A DNA stretch of 32,500 nt from Neocallimastix lanati (nom. inval.) (GCA_016946835.1 JACVTC010000120.1:242501-275000), one strand, 5' to 3'; shown: positions 1-12,236, numbered from the stretch's first letter. The notes: generated by a model from the letters alone, not told the origin. A program made the numbers and translations.

Positions 1-1703
1 TACGATTACTCTTTTTATCCTTTGATTTCTTTTCATGTCCCGTTGGAACTCTAATTTCTTCTTCTCCTGGAACCACGGCATCCTCTGGTAAAACTTCTGG
101 GGATTGATAATAATTCAAGGCCATTTCTTCATTATAATTTGTAATATTCATTAAATTATTTCTATAATCCATCATTGGACGATGATAGGAAGGAATAGCA
201 TGATCCATATTTGGACTAGTAGCTTCTGGTTCTTCATAATAGACACTACTACCATAAGGAACAGGTTCACTACCAACCTTTTCTTCATAATTTGGATCAT
301 TAATGGCTTCTAATGATTTAATTGGAGGTTTATAATGAGCTAAATCTAATTGAGGATTCATTATTCCAGGAATCATCATTCTATTTTTAGAAGTTGTTCT
401 TTTTGGACTAACGAATGTGCCTGGTAAATTTTTTTTGTTGTTAATTTCACCACCTTCCATTGGTGATTTTGTATTTTCTTTTCCATTTCCATTTCCATTT
501 TCAGTTTCATTTCCATTTATATTTGTTGATTGGAGATTGGTATTAGTATTAGCAGTACCTAATTGAGGTTGAGGTTGATTTTGTTCTTTCTTTACTTCTT
601 TTTCTTTTTCTTCTTCTTTTTCTAGATAGTCATGTTCCCGTTTATCCTTAAAAGTACTAATTTCATTTGAGGTTGATCTTGGAGAAATTAATCTTGGATC
701 CAAAGTTGATTGAGATTGCTTTCCAGTGGGAAGATGATTAAACTGAGGCATAGAATTTTCAATTGTTGGTGCTCCCTTTTCAGTTTTTGCTTCAGTATCC
801 ATTGAAAGGAGCTCCGTTTCCTCTTCTTTTAAAGTTATTTCATTTTCTTTAATGGTTCCAAGGGATTCAGTAATATCTTTTTGAATTAAAGTATTACTAT
901 CGTTGGTTTTATTTTCATCCGTATCATCATTTTTATTTTCATTATTTTTAGCATTATTCTTAAAGAGATTAGCCTTTGAAAAATCAAGTTTAATTTTCTT
1001 ACTACCTTTTGACTTCTCAAGTTCATCAACCTCCATATTATTAATTTTTTCCTGTTCTGCCTTACTAACCAATTTGACCTTATTTTCTTCAGATATACTA
1101 TCATCATTAATACATTCAGAAATATCTGATTTATCCGAATTCTCATTCTTTGGTTTTTGATTACTATAATAAACGTTAGATTTTCTAGCTTCAACTCTTG
1201 ATAAAGTCAATTCATACAATTCACGAAGAGTGATTTGTTCAACGTTTTCTATTGGTTTTCTATCATAAGCATCTTTACCATACCTTTATTATTATTCAAA
1301 AATGATAAAAAAAAATAATAATAATAAAATAAAAAATTCATATAATATAAAATATATGTATATATACGATACAATAAAAAAAAAAAAAAAGATATTTATA
1401 AATATATAAATATATAAGAATACACAATTATATTAATATTATTATTAAATTTAAATTAAAATATATATATATATTATTATAATAATATTATTACATCATA
1501 AATTAAAAATAAATATATAATAATATTATAAAATTATAAATTAATAATATGTATAAATAGATAAATAGATATTGAGTTATCCATAACACTACTTACGTAA
1601 ATTCGTACTCGACTTTTTGTTCAAAACTAACCGATTTTTTTGGTTTATTCAAGTACTTTTTAAATGGTAAGATGTAGTCTCTTTTATTATAAACAACATT
1701 CAT
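1..1703 (-). CDS. Acidic Asn/Glu/Lys-rich protein with N-terminal PP1-docking-like motif (partial, 5' part)
   Basis: I do not recognise a named family. The model has two exons: 1597-1703 (ATG at 1703-1701) and 1-1283. They are joined across a 313-bp A/T-only intron (GTAAGT donor, AAAG acceptor). The join restores an uninterrupted frame of about 463 residues that leaves the window at base 1. The N-terminus begins MNVVYNKRDY. Around residues 23-27 it carries K-S-V-S-F, which fits the [RK]-x-[VI]-x-F protein phosphatase 1 docking consensus. It is followed by VEYEFTYGKDAYDRKPI, a compact segment that looks conserved. The remainder is low-complexity: Asn, Glu, Lys and Ser, with EEEKEKEV and NGNGNG runs and a Pro/Tyr-richer part near the window edge. 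No membrane segment or enzyme domain is visible. A phosphatase-regulator role is inference from the short motif only. The exon structure is well supported by frame and splice signals. Confidence 0.72.
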
Positions 1704-2750
1704 TTTTGAATATTATTTTCTTTTTGGACAAAAAAAAAAGAAAAAGTTTTATCAAAATATAATACAATGTAAATTTATTAAAAAAAAATATAAAAGTTTA
1801 TTATAAGAAAAAAAATTTTTTTTTTGTTTTTTAATTTTTAACTCTTTAGTTAATTTATGTGATTGTTATTGTTAAATATAGTTTTTTTTTTTTTTTTATT
1901 TTGTATATACTTAGTATTTTTATACTTTCTTTTAATTATTTTTATTTTTATTTTTATTTTATTTTATTTTTTTTATAATCTGTTTTGATTATTTTTATTA
2001 TTTTTATTTTATTTTTAAATTAAAATTTTTTATATATCAGTATTTTACTGTCTTGTTCAAAATTTGTTGCTTGTATTTTTTTTCTAATATTTTGTTTATT
2101 CTTTATATTATTATTATTATTTTAATTTTTATTTTTACTTTTATTTTAACAATATAAATAATAACAATAATAAACGAAAATTATAAATTTAATAAATACT
2201 TCAAATAAAAATGTGAATTCAAAATTAATTTTTAATGAAATGGTTTATTATTTTTATATTTTTTTCATTTATTATTATTATTATTATATTGATTATTATT
2301 TTTTTATATTTTTGTTTTAACTTTATTATTTTATTTTATTTTATTTTATTTTTGATTGTAATATTAATCTTTTAAAAAAACATTTCCAAAACTATATATT
2401 AATAAGAAAAAAAAAAAAAAAGAAAAGAAAATTGTAAATTTTAAATTTCTTAGTACAATAATAACACATAAAAAAATAAAAAAAGAATTAAGAAAACAAA
2501 TAATTAATAATTTATTTTCTTTATTCTTTAACTCTATATATAATAATAAAAATGTTTTTTTTTTATTATTTTAAAAAAAAATAAATAAAAATAAAAATAT
2601 AATAAATATAAAAAAAGATTTCAAATTTCTTTTTTATATTTTATTTTATTTTATTTTATATATAAAAATTAAAATAACTTAAATATTGAAAAATAAAAAA
2701 TTAAAGAAGAAAAAAAAAAAAAAAAAAAAAATTATTTTTATTTGAACGGA
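1704..2750. other. A+T-rich intergenic, 5' flank of the minus-strand gene
   Basis: This stretch holds poly(T)/poly(A) runs, TTTTATTTTA-type pentanucleotide runs and short (TTA)n tracts. No open frame with coding character, RNA gene or recognisable element is seen. The first few hundred bases presumably include the promoter and 5' UTR of the minus-strand gene starting at 1703, but no specific site can be named. Confidence 0.6.
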
Positions 2751-3135
2751 ATAATAAATAATAAATAATAAATAATAAAATAATAATAAATAATAAATAA
2801 TAAATAATAAATAATAAATAATAAATAATAAATAATAAATAATAAATAATAAATAATAAATAATAAATAATAAAAATAAATAATAAATAATAAATAATAA
2901 ATAATAAATAATAAATAATAAATAATAAATAATAAAAAGAGTATTTATTAATAAATAATAAATAATAAATAATAAAAAGAGTATTTATTAATAAATAATA
3001 AATAATAAATAATAAAAAGAGTATTTATTAATAAATAATAAATATTAAATAATAATAATAAGAGTATTTATTAATAAATAATAAATAATAAATAATAAAA
3101 AGAGTATTTATTATTAAATAATAAATAATAAAATT
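2751..3135. repeat. TAATAAA heptamer array passing into 40-bp tandem repeats
   Basis: From about 2751 the heptamer TAATAAA is repeated with very few interruptions. From about 2934 the array becomes a higher-order tandem repeat of exactly 40 bp. Each unit starts AAAAAGAG, followed by TATTTATTAATAAATA and heptamer filler; unit starts are 2934, 2974 and 3014. At least two more degenerate units follow to about 3120. The TATTTATTAATAAATA core is a perfect 16-bp palindrome. Related units recur elsewhere in the window in both orientations. Confidence 0.9.
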
Positions 3136-4139
3136 ATAAATAATAATAAAATAGCTCATAATCAATGTAACCAATCTCATTAATATAAGCAATATAAATA
3201 ATCTATAGAATATAAAACATAATATATTTAATAAAAGTTATATACTACAATATTTATATAATAAATAATTAATATATATTTAATATTACATATAATTAAT
3301 ATAGATATAATTTTATTCATATATTAAAAAATTAATAAAATTAATTGATTTTCATATATTTCCATTATTTCTTATATATGAGAGTTAAATGAGATTCATT
3401 TATTAACAATACAAAATAAAATACTTTATATATTGTATAGAGAAAGATAAAAAAAAAAAAAAAATTTAATAAATTTTAATTAGTGATATTAACATTTTAA
3501 TTTTAATTATTAAAACTTTAATGATTATTAATAATAATTCAGATTTTATTATTTGTGATTGATTGAACTAATAACTTTTATTCATTCATTCAATTTTATT
3601 TATATATTTATTTATTTATATTTATCCATTCATTCAATTTTATTTATTTATTTATATTTATCCATTCATTTAATTTTATTCAACATTTATTAGTTATGAC
3701 TTAATTATTCCTTTTCCATATATGATTAGTTATAATTTTTATATTTAATATCTTTTAATTATGAATTATGAATTATGAATTATGAATTATTATTTAATAT
3801 TTATTATTCATTTACTGGGTATGATTAGTGATGATTAATTATGTAATATTTAGTAAACCATACTTTTTTTTATATTACTTATTCGTGATTGTATTAATAG
3901 ATGTACTTTTTTTTGTTATTATTCAATTTTTTATTTAATGATAGTAATTCAATTATTATTTGTAGTAGTACTTTTTTACCTATTTTTTCATGAAATTATT
4001 TAGTTATTTATTGTTATATTATTATTTAATATTAAATAGTTATTATTCATTAATGATTTATTATTATTAATGTTGAATTATTTAGATAAACGATTCTGTA
4101 AAGATTTAAAAACTCATAAATGAAAAATAAATAAAATAA
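3136..4139. other. A+T-rich intergenic with short degenerate repeats
   Basis: There is no coding signal. The stretch includes three imperfect units starting CATTCATT at 3583, 3627 and 3663 (spacing 44 and 36 bp), and a short run of GAATTAT repeats near 3763-3787. Nothing else is recognisable. Confidence 0.55.
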
Positions 4140-4455
4140 AGAATAAGAAGAGTACTTAATATTAAATAATAAATAATAAATAATAAAAAGAATATTTATT
4201 AAATAATTAAATAATAAATAATAAAAAGTGTATTTATTAATAAATATTCCAATAATAAATAATTGAATTAAATAATAAAAAGAACAAAATGAATATTTAT
4301 TATTAAATAATAAATAATAAAAAGAACAAAATAAATATTAAATATTAAATATTAAATATTAAATATTAAATATAATTTATTATTTATTAATTATTAAATA
4401 TTTATTAATAAAGATTAAATATTAAATATTAAATATTTAATAATAAATAATAAAA
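4140..4455. repeat. Degenerate heptamer/ATTAAAT array with variants of the GAGTATTTATTAATAAAT motif
   Basis: TAATAAA and ATTAAAT repeats are interspersed with variants of the 40-bp unit seen at 2.9-3.1 kb (AAAAAGAATATTTATT near 4180, AAAAAGTGTATTTATTAATAAAT near 4213). A pure ATATTAA run follows at about 4330-4372. It is more diverged than the 2.75-3.1 kb array and so is probably an older member of the same repeat type. Confidence 0.75.
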
Positions 4456-4815
4456 GATTATCTATTAATACATAAAACATAAAAAATTAAAAAAAAATTT
4501 TTTAATAAAATATAAAATTTTTGTGTCATCTTCAACTAAAAATTTTAAATGGCACAAAAAATATTAAAAATTAAATTTATTACAGTCTATTCTTATATAT
4601 GTTATAATAAATAGATATCATATATTATCAATATATTTATAATGTAATGAATAAATAAATGAAAACTTTAAAATTAATAAAAAAAATTTTAAAAATTTTA
4701 AAAAAAAAATTTTTTTTAATATTTGATTTGGTTTAATTCAGATTTTTTTATTTTTAGTTTTTATTTGTTCCAACCGAAATATAACAAAAAAAATTTATGG
4801 AATAATATTGGATAT

Positions 4816-4992
4816 CTTTATTTAATAATCATGTAATAATAATAATACTACTTAACTATTTAATAATCATGTAATAATAATAATACTATTCATTATTTAA
4901 TAATTATATAATAATAATAATACTATTCATTATTTAATAATCATTTAATAATAATAATACTACTTAACTATTTAATAATCCATTTAATAATA
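4816..4992. repeat. Five-unit tandem repeat, 37-38 bp period
   Basis: Units begin with TTTAATAATC or TTTAATAATT at 4821, 4859, 4896, 4933 and 4971, giving spacings of 38, 37, 37 and 38 bp. Each contains an ATAATAATAATACTA block and a CTTAACTA or TTCATTA end. It is a minisatellite with no coding potential. Confidence 0.85.
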
Positions 4993-5445
4993 TTTATATC
5001 TTTTCTATCTACATTCAACTTTTTATTTCTCTTTCTCTTTACTTGTACACTTATATTTAAATCTATATTCACTTCCTATTTGCTTGTACATTTCTATTTG
5101 TATATAAAAGTGATGATAATATGTTCCTCATAATAAGAATATGTTAATAATAAAGAATTCAAGCAATTTATTATATAATTTTGAATGACATAAAAATGGA
5201 TATTCGTCTTTATTAATAGAATTCATTTATCTTCTACATATTTTTCATTAAATCAATTAAATAATTAATAAAATAAAATTAAAGATGAAAAAAATATGCA
5301 AGAAAAAACAATAAAAGAAAATAAAATTCATTGATTATAAAAGTTTGTTTAATAATAATAAAGTTCATTTATTCATTAGTAAAATCGTTAATAATAATAA
5401 AAATTTGTAGAATTTTTATATGATAACTATTTATATTGTATATAT

Positions 5446-5535
5446 GAAATATGATCAAATAGTATTAATTAGAAATGAAAAAGGAACAAAATGAAATATG
5501 ATCAAATAGTATTAATTAGAAATGAAATAGTAATA
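5446..5535. repeat. 47-bp tandem duplication
   Basis: The sequence starting GAAATATGATCAAATAGT at 5446 recurs at 5493 with nearly identical continuation (ATTAATTAGAAATGAAA). A third, truncated GAAATATGA follows near 5540. This is a recent local duplication. Confidence 0.85.
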
Positions 5536-5827
5536 AAATGAAATATGAAATATGATTTACACCCAAAGTATATTAAGTATGATATTTAATATGTTAATAG
5601 TTTATATATTAGTAGGTTAATAAATATTTAATAATAACTAACAATTTACTATTTCATAATTAATATATCATTACTATTAAATATTAAATAATTATTAAAC
5701 ATCTATTTACTATTTACTATAATAACCAATTATTTAATTATTCATTAATAAATACTCTTTTTATTATTTATTAATATAATATGCTACGGTTATTAAAAAA
5801 AAAAAAAAAAAAAAAATATTAATTATT

Positions 5828-5950
5828 AACTTTTATTATTCCATTATTTTATTATCTATTTGTTAACTTTTATTATCTATTAACTTTTATTATTCCATTA
5901 TTTTATTATCTATTTGTTAACTTTTATTATCTATTAACTTTTATTATTAT
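5828..5950. repeat. 54-bp tandem duplication
   Basis: AACTTTTATTATTCCATT begins at 5828 and again at 5882. Both are followed by the same ATTTTATTATCTATTTGTTAAC sequence, so the unit is 54 bp, with a partial third copy of the 3' end. No coding content. Confidence 0.85.
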
Positions 5951-6045
5951 TGATCAAAATATTTCACCGGAGGCTTCTTTCTGATAAACTCTAATCAATA
6001 GTCATTGGCATGAACATTTTTTCCGCTCAATTTAATATGGCAATA
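5951..6045 (-). other. Small G+C-richer, coding-like island between repeat arrays
   Basis: About 90 bp of clearly more complex sequence lies between the 54-bp duplication and the next heptamer array. On the minus strand one frame reads KLSGKNVHANDY, a stop, then LEFIRKKPPVKYFDQ. The amino-acid mix is normal and the codon use resembles the real exons of this window. It may be a relic of a gene or mobile element. It has no recognisable family, no start codon and no splice context, so no function can be assigned. Confidence 0.3.
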
Positions 6046-6065
6046 AAATGAAATAAAATGATATA

Positions 6066-6385
6066 AAAATAATAAATAATAAATAATAAATAATAATAAA
6101 AATAATAAATAATAATAATAATAAATAATTAATAATAATAAATAATAATAAAAATAATAAATAATAATAATAATAAATAATTAATAATAATAAATAATAA
6201 ATAAGAAATAATAAATAATAAATAATAAATAATAAATAAGAAATAATAAATAATAAATAATAAATAATAAATAATAAATAATAAATAATAAAAAAGAGTA
6301 TTTATTAATAAATAATAAATAATAAATAATAAAATGAAATAAAATAATAATTAATAATAATAATTATTATTAATAAAATAATTAA
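6066..6385. repeat. TAATAAA/ATAATA heptamer array with one GAGTATTTATTAATAAAT motif
   Basis: This is a second long heptamer array in the same orientation as the one at 2.75 kb. It mixes TAATAAA with (AAT)n-type variants and contains one AAAAAAGAGTATTTATTAATAAAT unit near 6291-6315. It ends in ATTAATAAT/ATTATTAT inverted runs that could form a short hairpin around 6345-6375. Confidence 0.85.
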
Positions 6386-6714
6386 TAATAATAAATAAAT
6401 AAAAAAACGCCTCTTAAAATCGACAAACTTTAAAGTCTTTGAAACAAATTTTATATATAAAATTAAAAAATAAAATAAAATTTACAAAATAAAATAAAAA
6501 AAGTACAAATGTAATAATCGAATGAAATGAAATAAATTTAGATCAGATGAATTTATATACTATTTAATTGAATGAATGAAATATTAATAAATTTAATAAA
6601 TTTAATTAATTAATTAAATAAATGAAATAAATAAATAAAACAAATTTTCTATTTATATGTAAAAAATAAAAATTAATTTAGATTAAATTAAATTTTAAAC
6701 TTTAAAAAATTTCA

Positions 6715-7000
6715 AACATTTTTTATATATATTGAAAATGTTACAGAGAATTTATTTAAAATTATATTATTCATTCATTTACTTTTTATTTTATTCATTA
6801 AAAATTTTAAATATTTTTTATATATATTGAAAATGTTACAGAGAATTTATTTAAATGTATATCATTCATTCATTTACATTTTATTTTATTCATTAAAAAT
6901 TTTAAATATTTTTTTATATATATTGAAAATGTTACAGAGAATTTATTTAAATGTATATCATTCATTCATTTACTTTTTGTTTTATTCATTGAATCAACTT
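6715..7000. repeat. 95-96-bp tandem repeat, about three copies
   Basis: The anchor ATTGAAAATGTTACAGAGAA occurs at 6731, 6826 and 6922, a period of 95 and 96 bp. The flanking TATATCATTCATTCATTTAC and TTTATTTTATTCATT blocks are also repeated. A 66-codon open frame (6827-7027) lies across the repeats and simply encodes the same Lys/Ile/Phe-rich stretch twice. I read this as a chance consequence of the repeat, not a gene. Confidence 0.9.
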
Positions 7001-7558
7001 TTTTGTTTTTTTTTGCTTTTTAATTAGATTAAATAAGGAATATTACGAATATTAAGAATAATTAACTATTAATACTATTTTATGATTAGTTTATTATTAC
7101 TATTTTATTATTATTTTATTACTATTTATTACTTATTTGTTGTTGTTACTACCATTTCAATATTAGTTATTATTTATTCGTTGTTATTCACTTCCTCTCG
7201 GCTATTCATCGGTCTACTGGTAATAAGCATTCAAAGTTTTATGTTTTATTAGCAATGAATTGAACCGCAATTAATTATTATTTACATATATTAGAATATA
7301 TTTAATTATATATTAAACATTATTATATATAAATAAAACAAATATAAAAAAATTAAAATTAATTAAAATTAATTAAAAAAAAACGTTTTATAAATAATTA
7401 AATTTATTTGTTAAAGTTTAAATTTTTATATATTTGTTTAATTTATTATAATCTATTGAATTAAATTGAATAATTATTATGATATATTAGAATATATTGA
7501 ATATATATTAATTGAATATTTTCAAATTAAATAGCATAAAAGATTAACAGAAAACTTT

Positions 7559-7613
7559 AATGAATAAATAAATATTAATGAATAAATAAATATTAATGAA
7601 TAAATAAATATTT
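7559..7613. repeat. 18-bp tandem repeat, three copies
   Basis: AATGAATAAATAAATATT is repeated at 7559, 7577 and 7595. It is a short minisatellite in intergenic sequence. Confidence 0.85.
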
Positions 7614-7733
7614 GCAATGAATTATTATTAATGAATTATTATTATTATGATTAAGAAGTTGCTTATTTTAATACTTTAATACTTATTATTCAATTATTCA
7701 ATTATTATTATTCAATTAATAAATACTCATTTT

Positions 7734-7838
7734 ATGCAATCAGTATATGTGCAGATATGCGCTGAATGGAGCGAACAGTGGCAAAAGGCAATTATGGCCT
7801 TTGAGTGTAATGAATGCATGCTGTATCGTGTCATATAG
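7734..7838 (+). other. Small G+C-richer island with a 34-codon open frame
   Basis: A compact complex-sequence island sits between A/T repeats. On the plus strand an ATG-to-TAG frame of 34 codons includes CAEWSEQWQKAIMAFECNEC, which has a normal composition rich in Trp and Cys. A reverse-strand frame of similar length is also open, so the frame alone is weak evidence. The island is immediately followed by a heptamer array. It could be a fragment of a mobile element or an exon relic. No family is recognised. Confidence 0.25.
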
Positions 7839-7849
7839 TTCTGTTCTTT

Positions 7850-8270
7850 TTATTATTTATTATTCCATTATTAATTAATTATTCAATTATTTATTTATTA
7901 TTATTCATGATTTATTATTTATTATTTATTATTTATTATTTATTATTTATTATTTATTATTTATTATTTATTATTTATTATTCTATATTTATTATTTATT
8001 ATTTTTTATTTATTATTTAATTATTTATTATTTATTTTTATTATTTATTATTTATTATTTATTATTTATTATTTATTATTTATTATTTATTATTTATTAT
8101 TTATTTTTATTATTTATTATTTATTAATAAATACTCTTTTTATTATTATTTATTAATAAATACTCTTTATATTTATTTATTATTATTTTATTTGTTATTT
8201 ATTATTTATTATTTATTATTTATTATTTATTATTTATTATTTATTATTTATTATTTTATTATCTATTTTA
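7850..8270. repeat. TTTATTA heptamer array in reverse orientation
   Basis: This is the reverse complement of the TAATAAA arrays at 2.75 and 6.1 kb, and it is nearly perfect over several stretches. It contains two reverse-orientation copies of the palindromic motif (ATTAATAAATACTC) near 8122-8170. The 6.1-kb forward array and this one form a large inverted pair about 1.5 kb apart. The long Tyr/Leu/Ile open frame across it is an artefact of the repeat. Confidence 0.9.
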
Positions 8271-8486
8271 TTATTATTATTATTATTATTATCATTTTTT
8301 ACCTACATCTTATTTCTTTATTATTTATTAGTTCTATTATTATTGCTATTTTTTTTTATTAGTATTATCATTTCTATTATAACTTATTACTATTTTTATA
8401 ATTATTTATTATCATTTCTATTATTTATTATTATTATTATTATTTAATTATTTTTTTTATTATTATTATCATTTCTATTATTTATT

Positions 8487-8545
<59 letters not shown>

Positions 8546-8720
8546 AATTATTATTTATTATTATTACTATTATTATTACTATTATTATTACTATTATATA
8601 ACGTTGTTATTGTTATTTCTAATTTTATTTATTATTACTATTATTATTACTATTATTATAATTTATAACATTACTATTATTATCACTATTATTATAATTT
8701 ATAATATTATTATTAATCTA
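8271..8720. repeat. (ATT)n and ATTACT-type trinucleotide-rich tract
   Basis: Pure (ATT)n runs occur around 8271-8291 and 8490-8545. Imperfect TATTATTACTATTATT units follow through about 8700. It is microsatellite sequence with no coding content. Confidence 0.8.
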
Positions 8721-9410
8721 TAAATATTTTAATTGTTAACAATAATTCATAATTACTATTATTTATAATTATTTATAATTTTTTGTCAAATAAATCTAAT
8801 AAATAAAAAAATATTATATTAAATTTATCATTTATTATCATTACTATATATTTATTTTTTTATTTATAAACAATATTAAATAGAAATTTTATTTTTTATA
8901 ATAATTATTATTTTATTATTTTATTTCATAATAATTTTATTATTTTATTATTTATATAAGAACATTATTAATTTATTATTATTTTATTATATTTTGTTAT
9001 TTTATTATTATTTTATTATTTTTTATTGTTGTATTATTATTATTTTATAATTAATATTAGTATATTATTATGATTTATAATTAATAAAATTTTATAATTA
9101 TAATTTTATTATTAGTAGTATTGTTTGGATAATTTTATTATTTTAGATTATTTAATGTATTTATTATTATTACTATTATTATTACTATTTATATAATCAA
9201 CTTATTAATATTAAATATAAATCAGTCTTTTCATTACAATTATGATTTTTATTACTATTAAATATTTATTTCAATCATTATCCTAAATAATTATATTTTC
9301 ATTTAAGACACTCTTTCTTTATAATATACTTTATACATTTAAATTTTTTGAAGATATAAGTATCTATTAAAAATAAAATAAAAAAAAACCCAAATTTTTA
9401 AAAGCTATCT

Positions 9411-9446
<36 letters not shown>

Positions 9447-10060
9447 AATAAATACAATGATGGCAACAATAAATAAATAAAATAAAAAAAGCAAATAAAA
9501 AAAAATACAAATAAAAATAAAATAAAAAAAAAAAAATTATTTCTTATTATGTGTTCCTCAGCAGTAGTAGCTAGTAGACGATGTTTTATATATATAATAT
9601 AATAGAGTTTATCCTTAATTTTTTTTATATTTTTATTTTAACTTTAATTTTTTATTATTTTTTATTTATCATGATATTTGTATCATTCATTCATTATTTT
9701 TATTAATTCTATTAATTTTTTTTTTTTTTTTTTTATCTTTTTAACATCTTTAATAATACGAAAATTTCTTATTAAAATATTTTGATTTTATTCTATTTTT
9801 ATTTTATTTTTTATAAAAGGAAGTGAATTAAAAAAAAAAAAAAATAAAAAGGTATTTACATATTTATATTAACATTTATATATATATATATATATCGTTT
9901 GTTTGTTAAATAGATGTATAATTAATATTACAGTATAATAATATTATTTTAATTTTTTCTTCTTATAATTAAAAATGTTGGTATGTTTTATTAATTATTT
10001 ATATAAGTAATAGATAATTTTTTTATTAATGTATTTTTTTTTTATTTTATTGGATAGGTT
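8721..10060. other. A+T-rich intergenic, 3' flank of the kinase gene
   Basis: Long poly(T), poly(A) and TATTATT tracts fill this stretch. A small more complex patch at about 9545-9590 (GTTCCTCAGCAGTAGTAGCTAG) is too short to interpret. I see no gene. The kinase 3' UTR should lie at the right end, but poly(A) signals cannot be distinguished because AATAAA is everywhere. Confidence 0.5.
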
Positions 10061-11198
10061 TTAATACAGTATCACATTATCTCCTAAAATACAATAAAAA
10101 AAAAAAAAGAAAATTAAAAAAATAAAATAAAAATTTAATAAGTTATTACATTATGATATTATTTAATTATTCATTAGTTGAAGATGAAGAGAGAGTTTAA
10201 ATTTTTCACTACATTTAGATATATCATTGATTTAAATCTATAAATGCTAAGTGATTTTTATATATTTATATATCTATCTATATTTCATTTAAACTTACTA
10301 TTATTATTGGATGAATTGGTTTCTCTGAGAACTCTTTCATACTCCATAACTTTTTTTTTCCAACAATAAGTATAGTAGTTATATATTATATTATATTTTA
10401 GATATAATAAATGATTTAAATATTAATTTTTTTTTATTTATAATACAATTGTATAATAATAATTTATATATATATTATTTCAATAAAAAAAAAAAAAATA
10501 AAAAAAATAAAAAAAAAATTAATTAAAATAATTAATTAATTACATAATATATTTTCTGTATTTTCTTTATGGGTATTCTCTTCCAATAATCGGTACTTCT
10601 TTTCTTTTTCCATGATAATCCGTTCTCGTTCCTCAAGCTCTTTTTCCTTCTGTTGATATTCCTTCTCTTTACTTTTCATTCGCTTTTCATACTGTTTCAG
10701 TTCATTTTCATAATGCTTTAATTTTATTTCTCTATAAAAAAAAAAAAAAATTATAAATATAATTGAATTGATTTTTTTTTTTTTTAAAAAAAAAAAATTT
10801 TTTTATTAATAATTTTTAATAGAGTTAAAATAAATATATAATATAGGATATAATTTGATACATTATTCTATTGATAATAATAATAATAATAATAGAATGA
10901 AATATTATCTTACTTTTCTTCTAAATTAATTTCATATATATAGGATCTGATTTTATCATTCTTTAAAAACTCCATAGTTGATGGCCTTTTGGATGGCTTT
11001 TTATTGGATGATGAAGAAAGGGAAGCAGCAATAAACAACAATAATTATAATGATAGTATTATTAAAAAAAAATAACGTATTTATATAAATATATATATTA
11101 TTATTATTGTTATTATTAGAGTATTAAATCTAATTTAAACCAGATATTATGTATTAACAAATTTATTGATATCATAGGTTAACTTAAAGAAAGAAAAA

Positions 11199-11241
<43 letters not shown>

Positions 11242-11344
11242 ATAGTTTGGAAAAGTAAAAACAGATTAACTTACTTCCACATTAAGCATTGACTTTATAA
11301 GTAGTCGAATATCTTGTGAATACTATATTATCAAGTAAAAAAAA

Positions 11345-11393
<49 letters not shown>

Positions 11394-11613
11394 AAATAAT
11401 AATATTATTAAGTATGATATAGAATTAAAATTAAAAATAAATATAATAATTATAGATTAAAAATAATCTTATTAGGGTGACAAACTAACTTCTTTGGGTA
11501 TATCTAAAATTTTTCCTTCTTTAATTTTTTTGGCTAATTGAATTTGGGTTCTTGCTTGGAATGGTGGTCTTATGATTATTATTAATTTATTTTTTTAAGC
11601 ATATAATATATTG

Positions 11614-11661
<48 letters not shown>

Positions 11662-11942
11662 GAAATGTGTTAATTTTTATTGGTACAATTAAATTCAATA
11701 ATTTTATTTTAATTTTATTTTTTTATTATTATTATTTTTTAAAAAAAAAAAAAAGAAAAAAAAGAAAAAATAGAAAAAATATATATATTTCTATTTATAT
11801 ATTATTATATGTTTATATATATATATATATATTTTTTTTTCATTTGTATATACATATATATATTATTTATATCATTCATTTATTTTCATTTATTTATTGA
11901 AAACACTTACTCTAACATACAGAGTTCATAAATTAAACAACC

Positions 11943-11973
<31 letters not shown>

Positions 11974-12236
11974 ATTTTAAATAAATAAATAAATTAATAT
12001 TTATTTATTTATTTATCAACATAATTAATTTTATTAAATAAAAAAAAAATAATAATAATAAAATAAAAAATATAAAATATAAAAAAAATACCTAAGGACC
12101 ATATATCCGATTTACTGTTGTAGGCTTGCTCATTAATTAATTCCTTTTTTTTTTTTGTTGTTGTTGTTGTTATTGTCATTGTTGTTTTTATTTATTTTGT
12201 TGGTTGGTTGGTTGAATTTATTTTGTTTTGATTTTA

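Noticed and set aside
903-1194. Open frames on plus (85 codons) and minus (102 codons) around 0.9-1.2 kb
   Set aside because: Both are out-of-frame shadows of the large minus-strand exon 1-1283, which alone has an exon partner, splice sites and a start.
2751-2935. Heptamer array considered as telomeric repeat
   Set aside because: TAATAAA contains no G or C, is interstitial, and occurs in both orientations next to single-copy genes; this does not fit a telomere.
4816-4992. Regularly spaced 37-38-bp units considered as a CRISPR array
   Set aside because: The units are contiguous tandem copies with no distinct spacers, in a clearly eukaryotic nuclear context.
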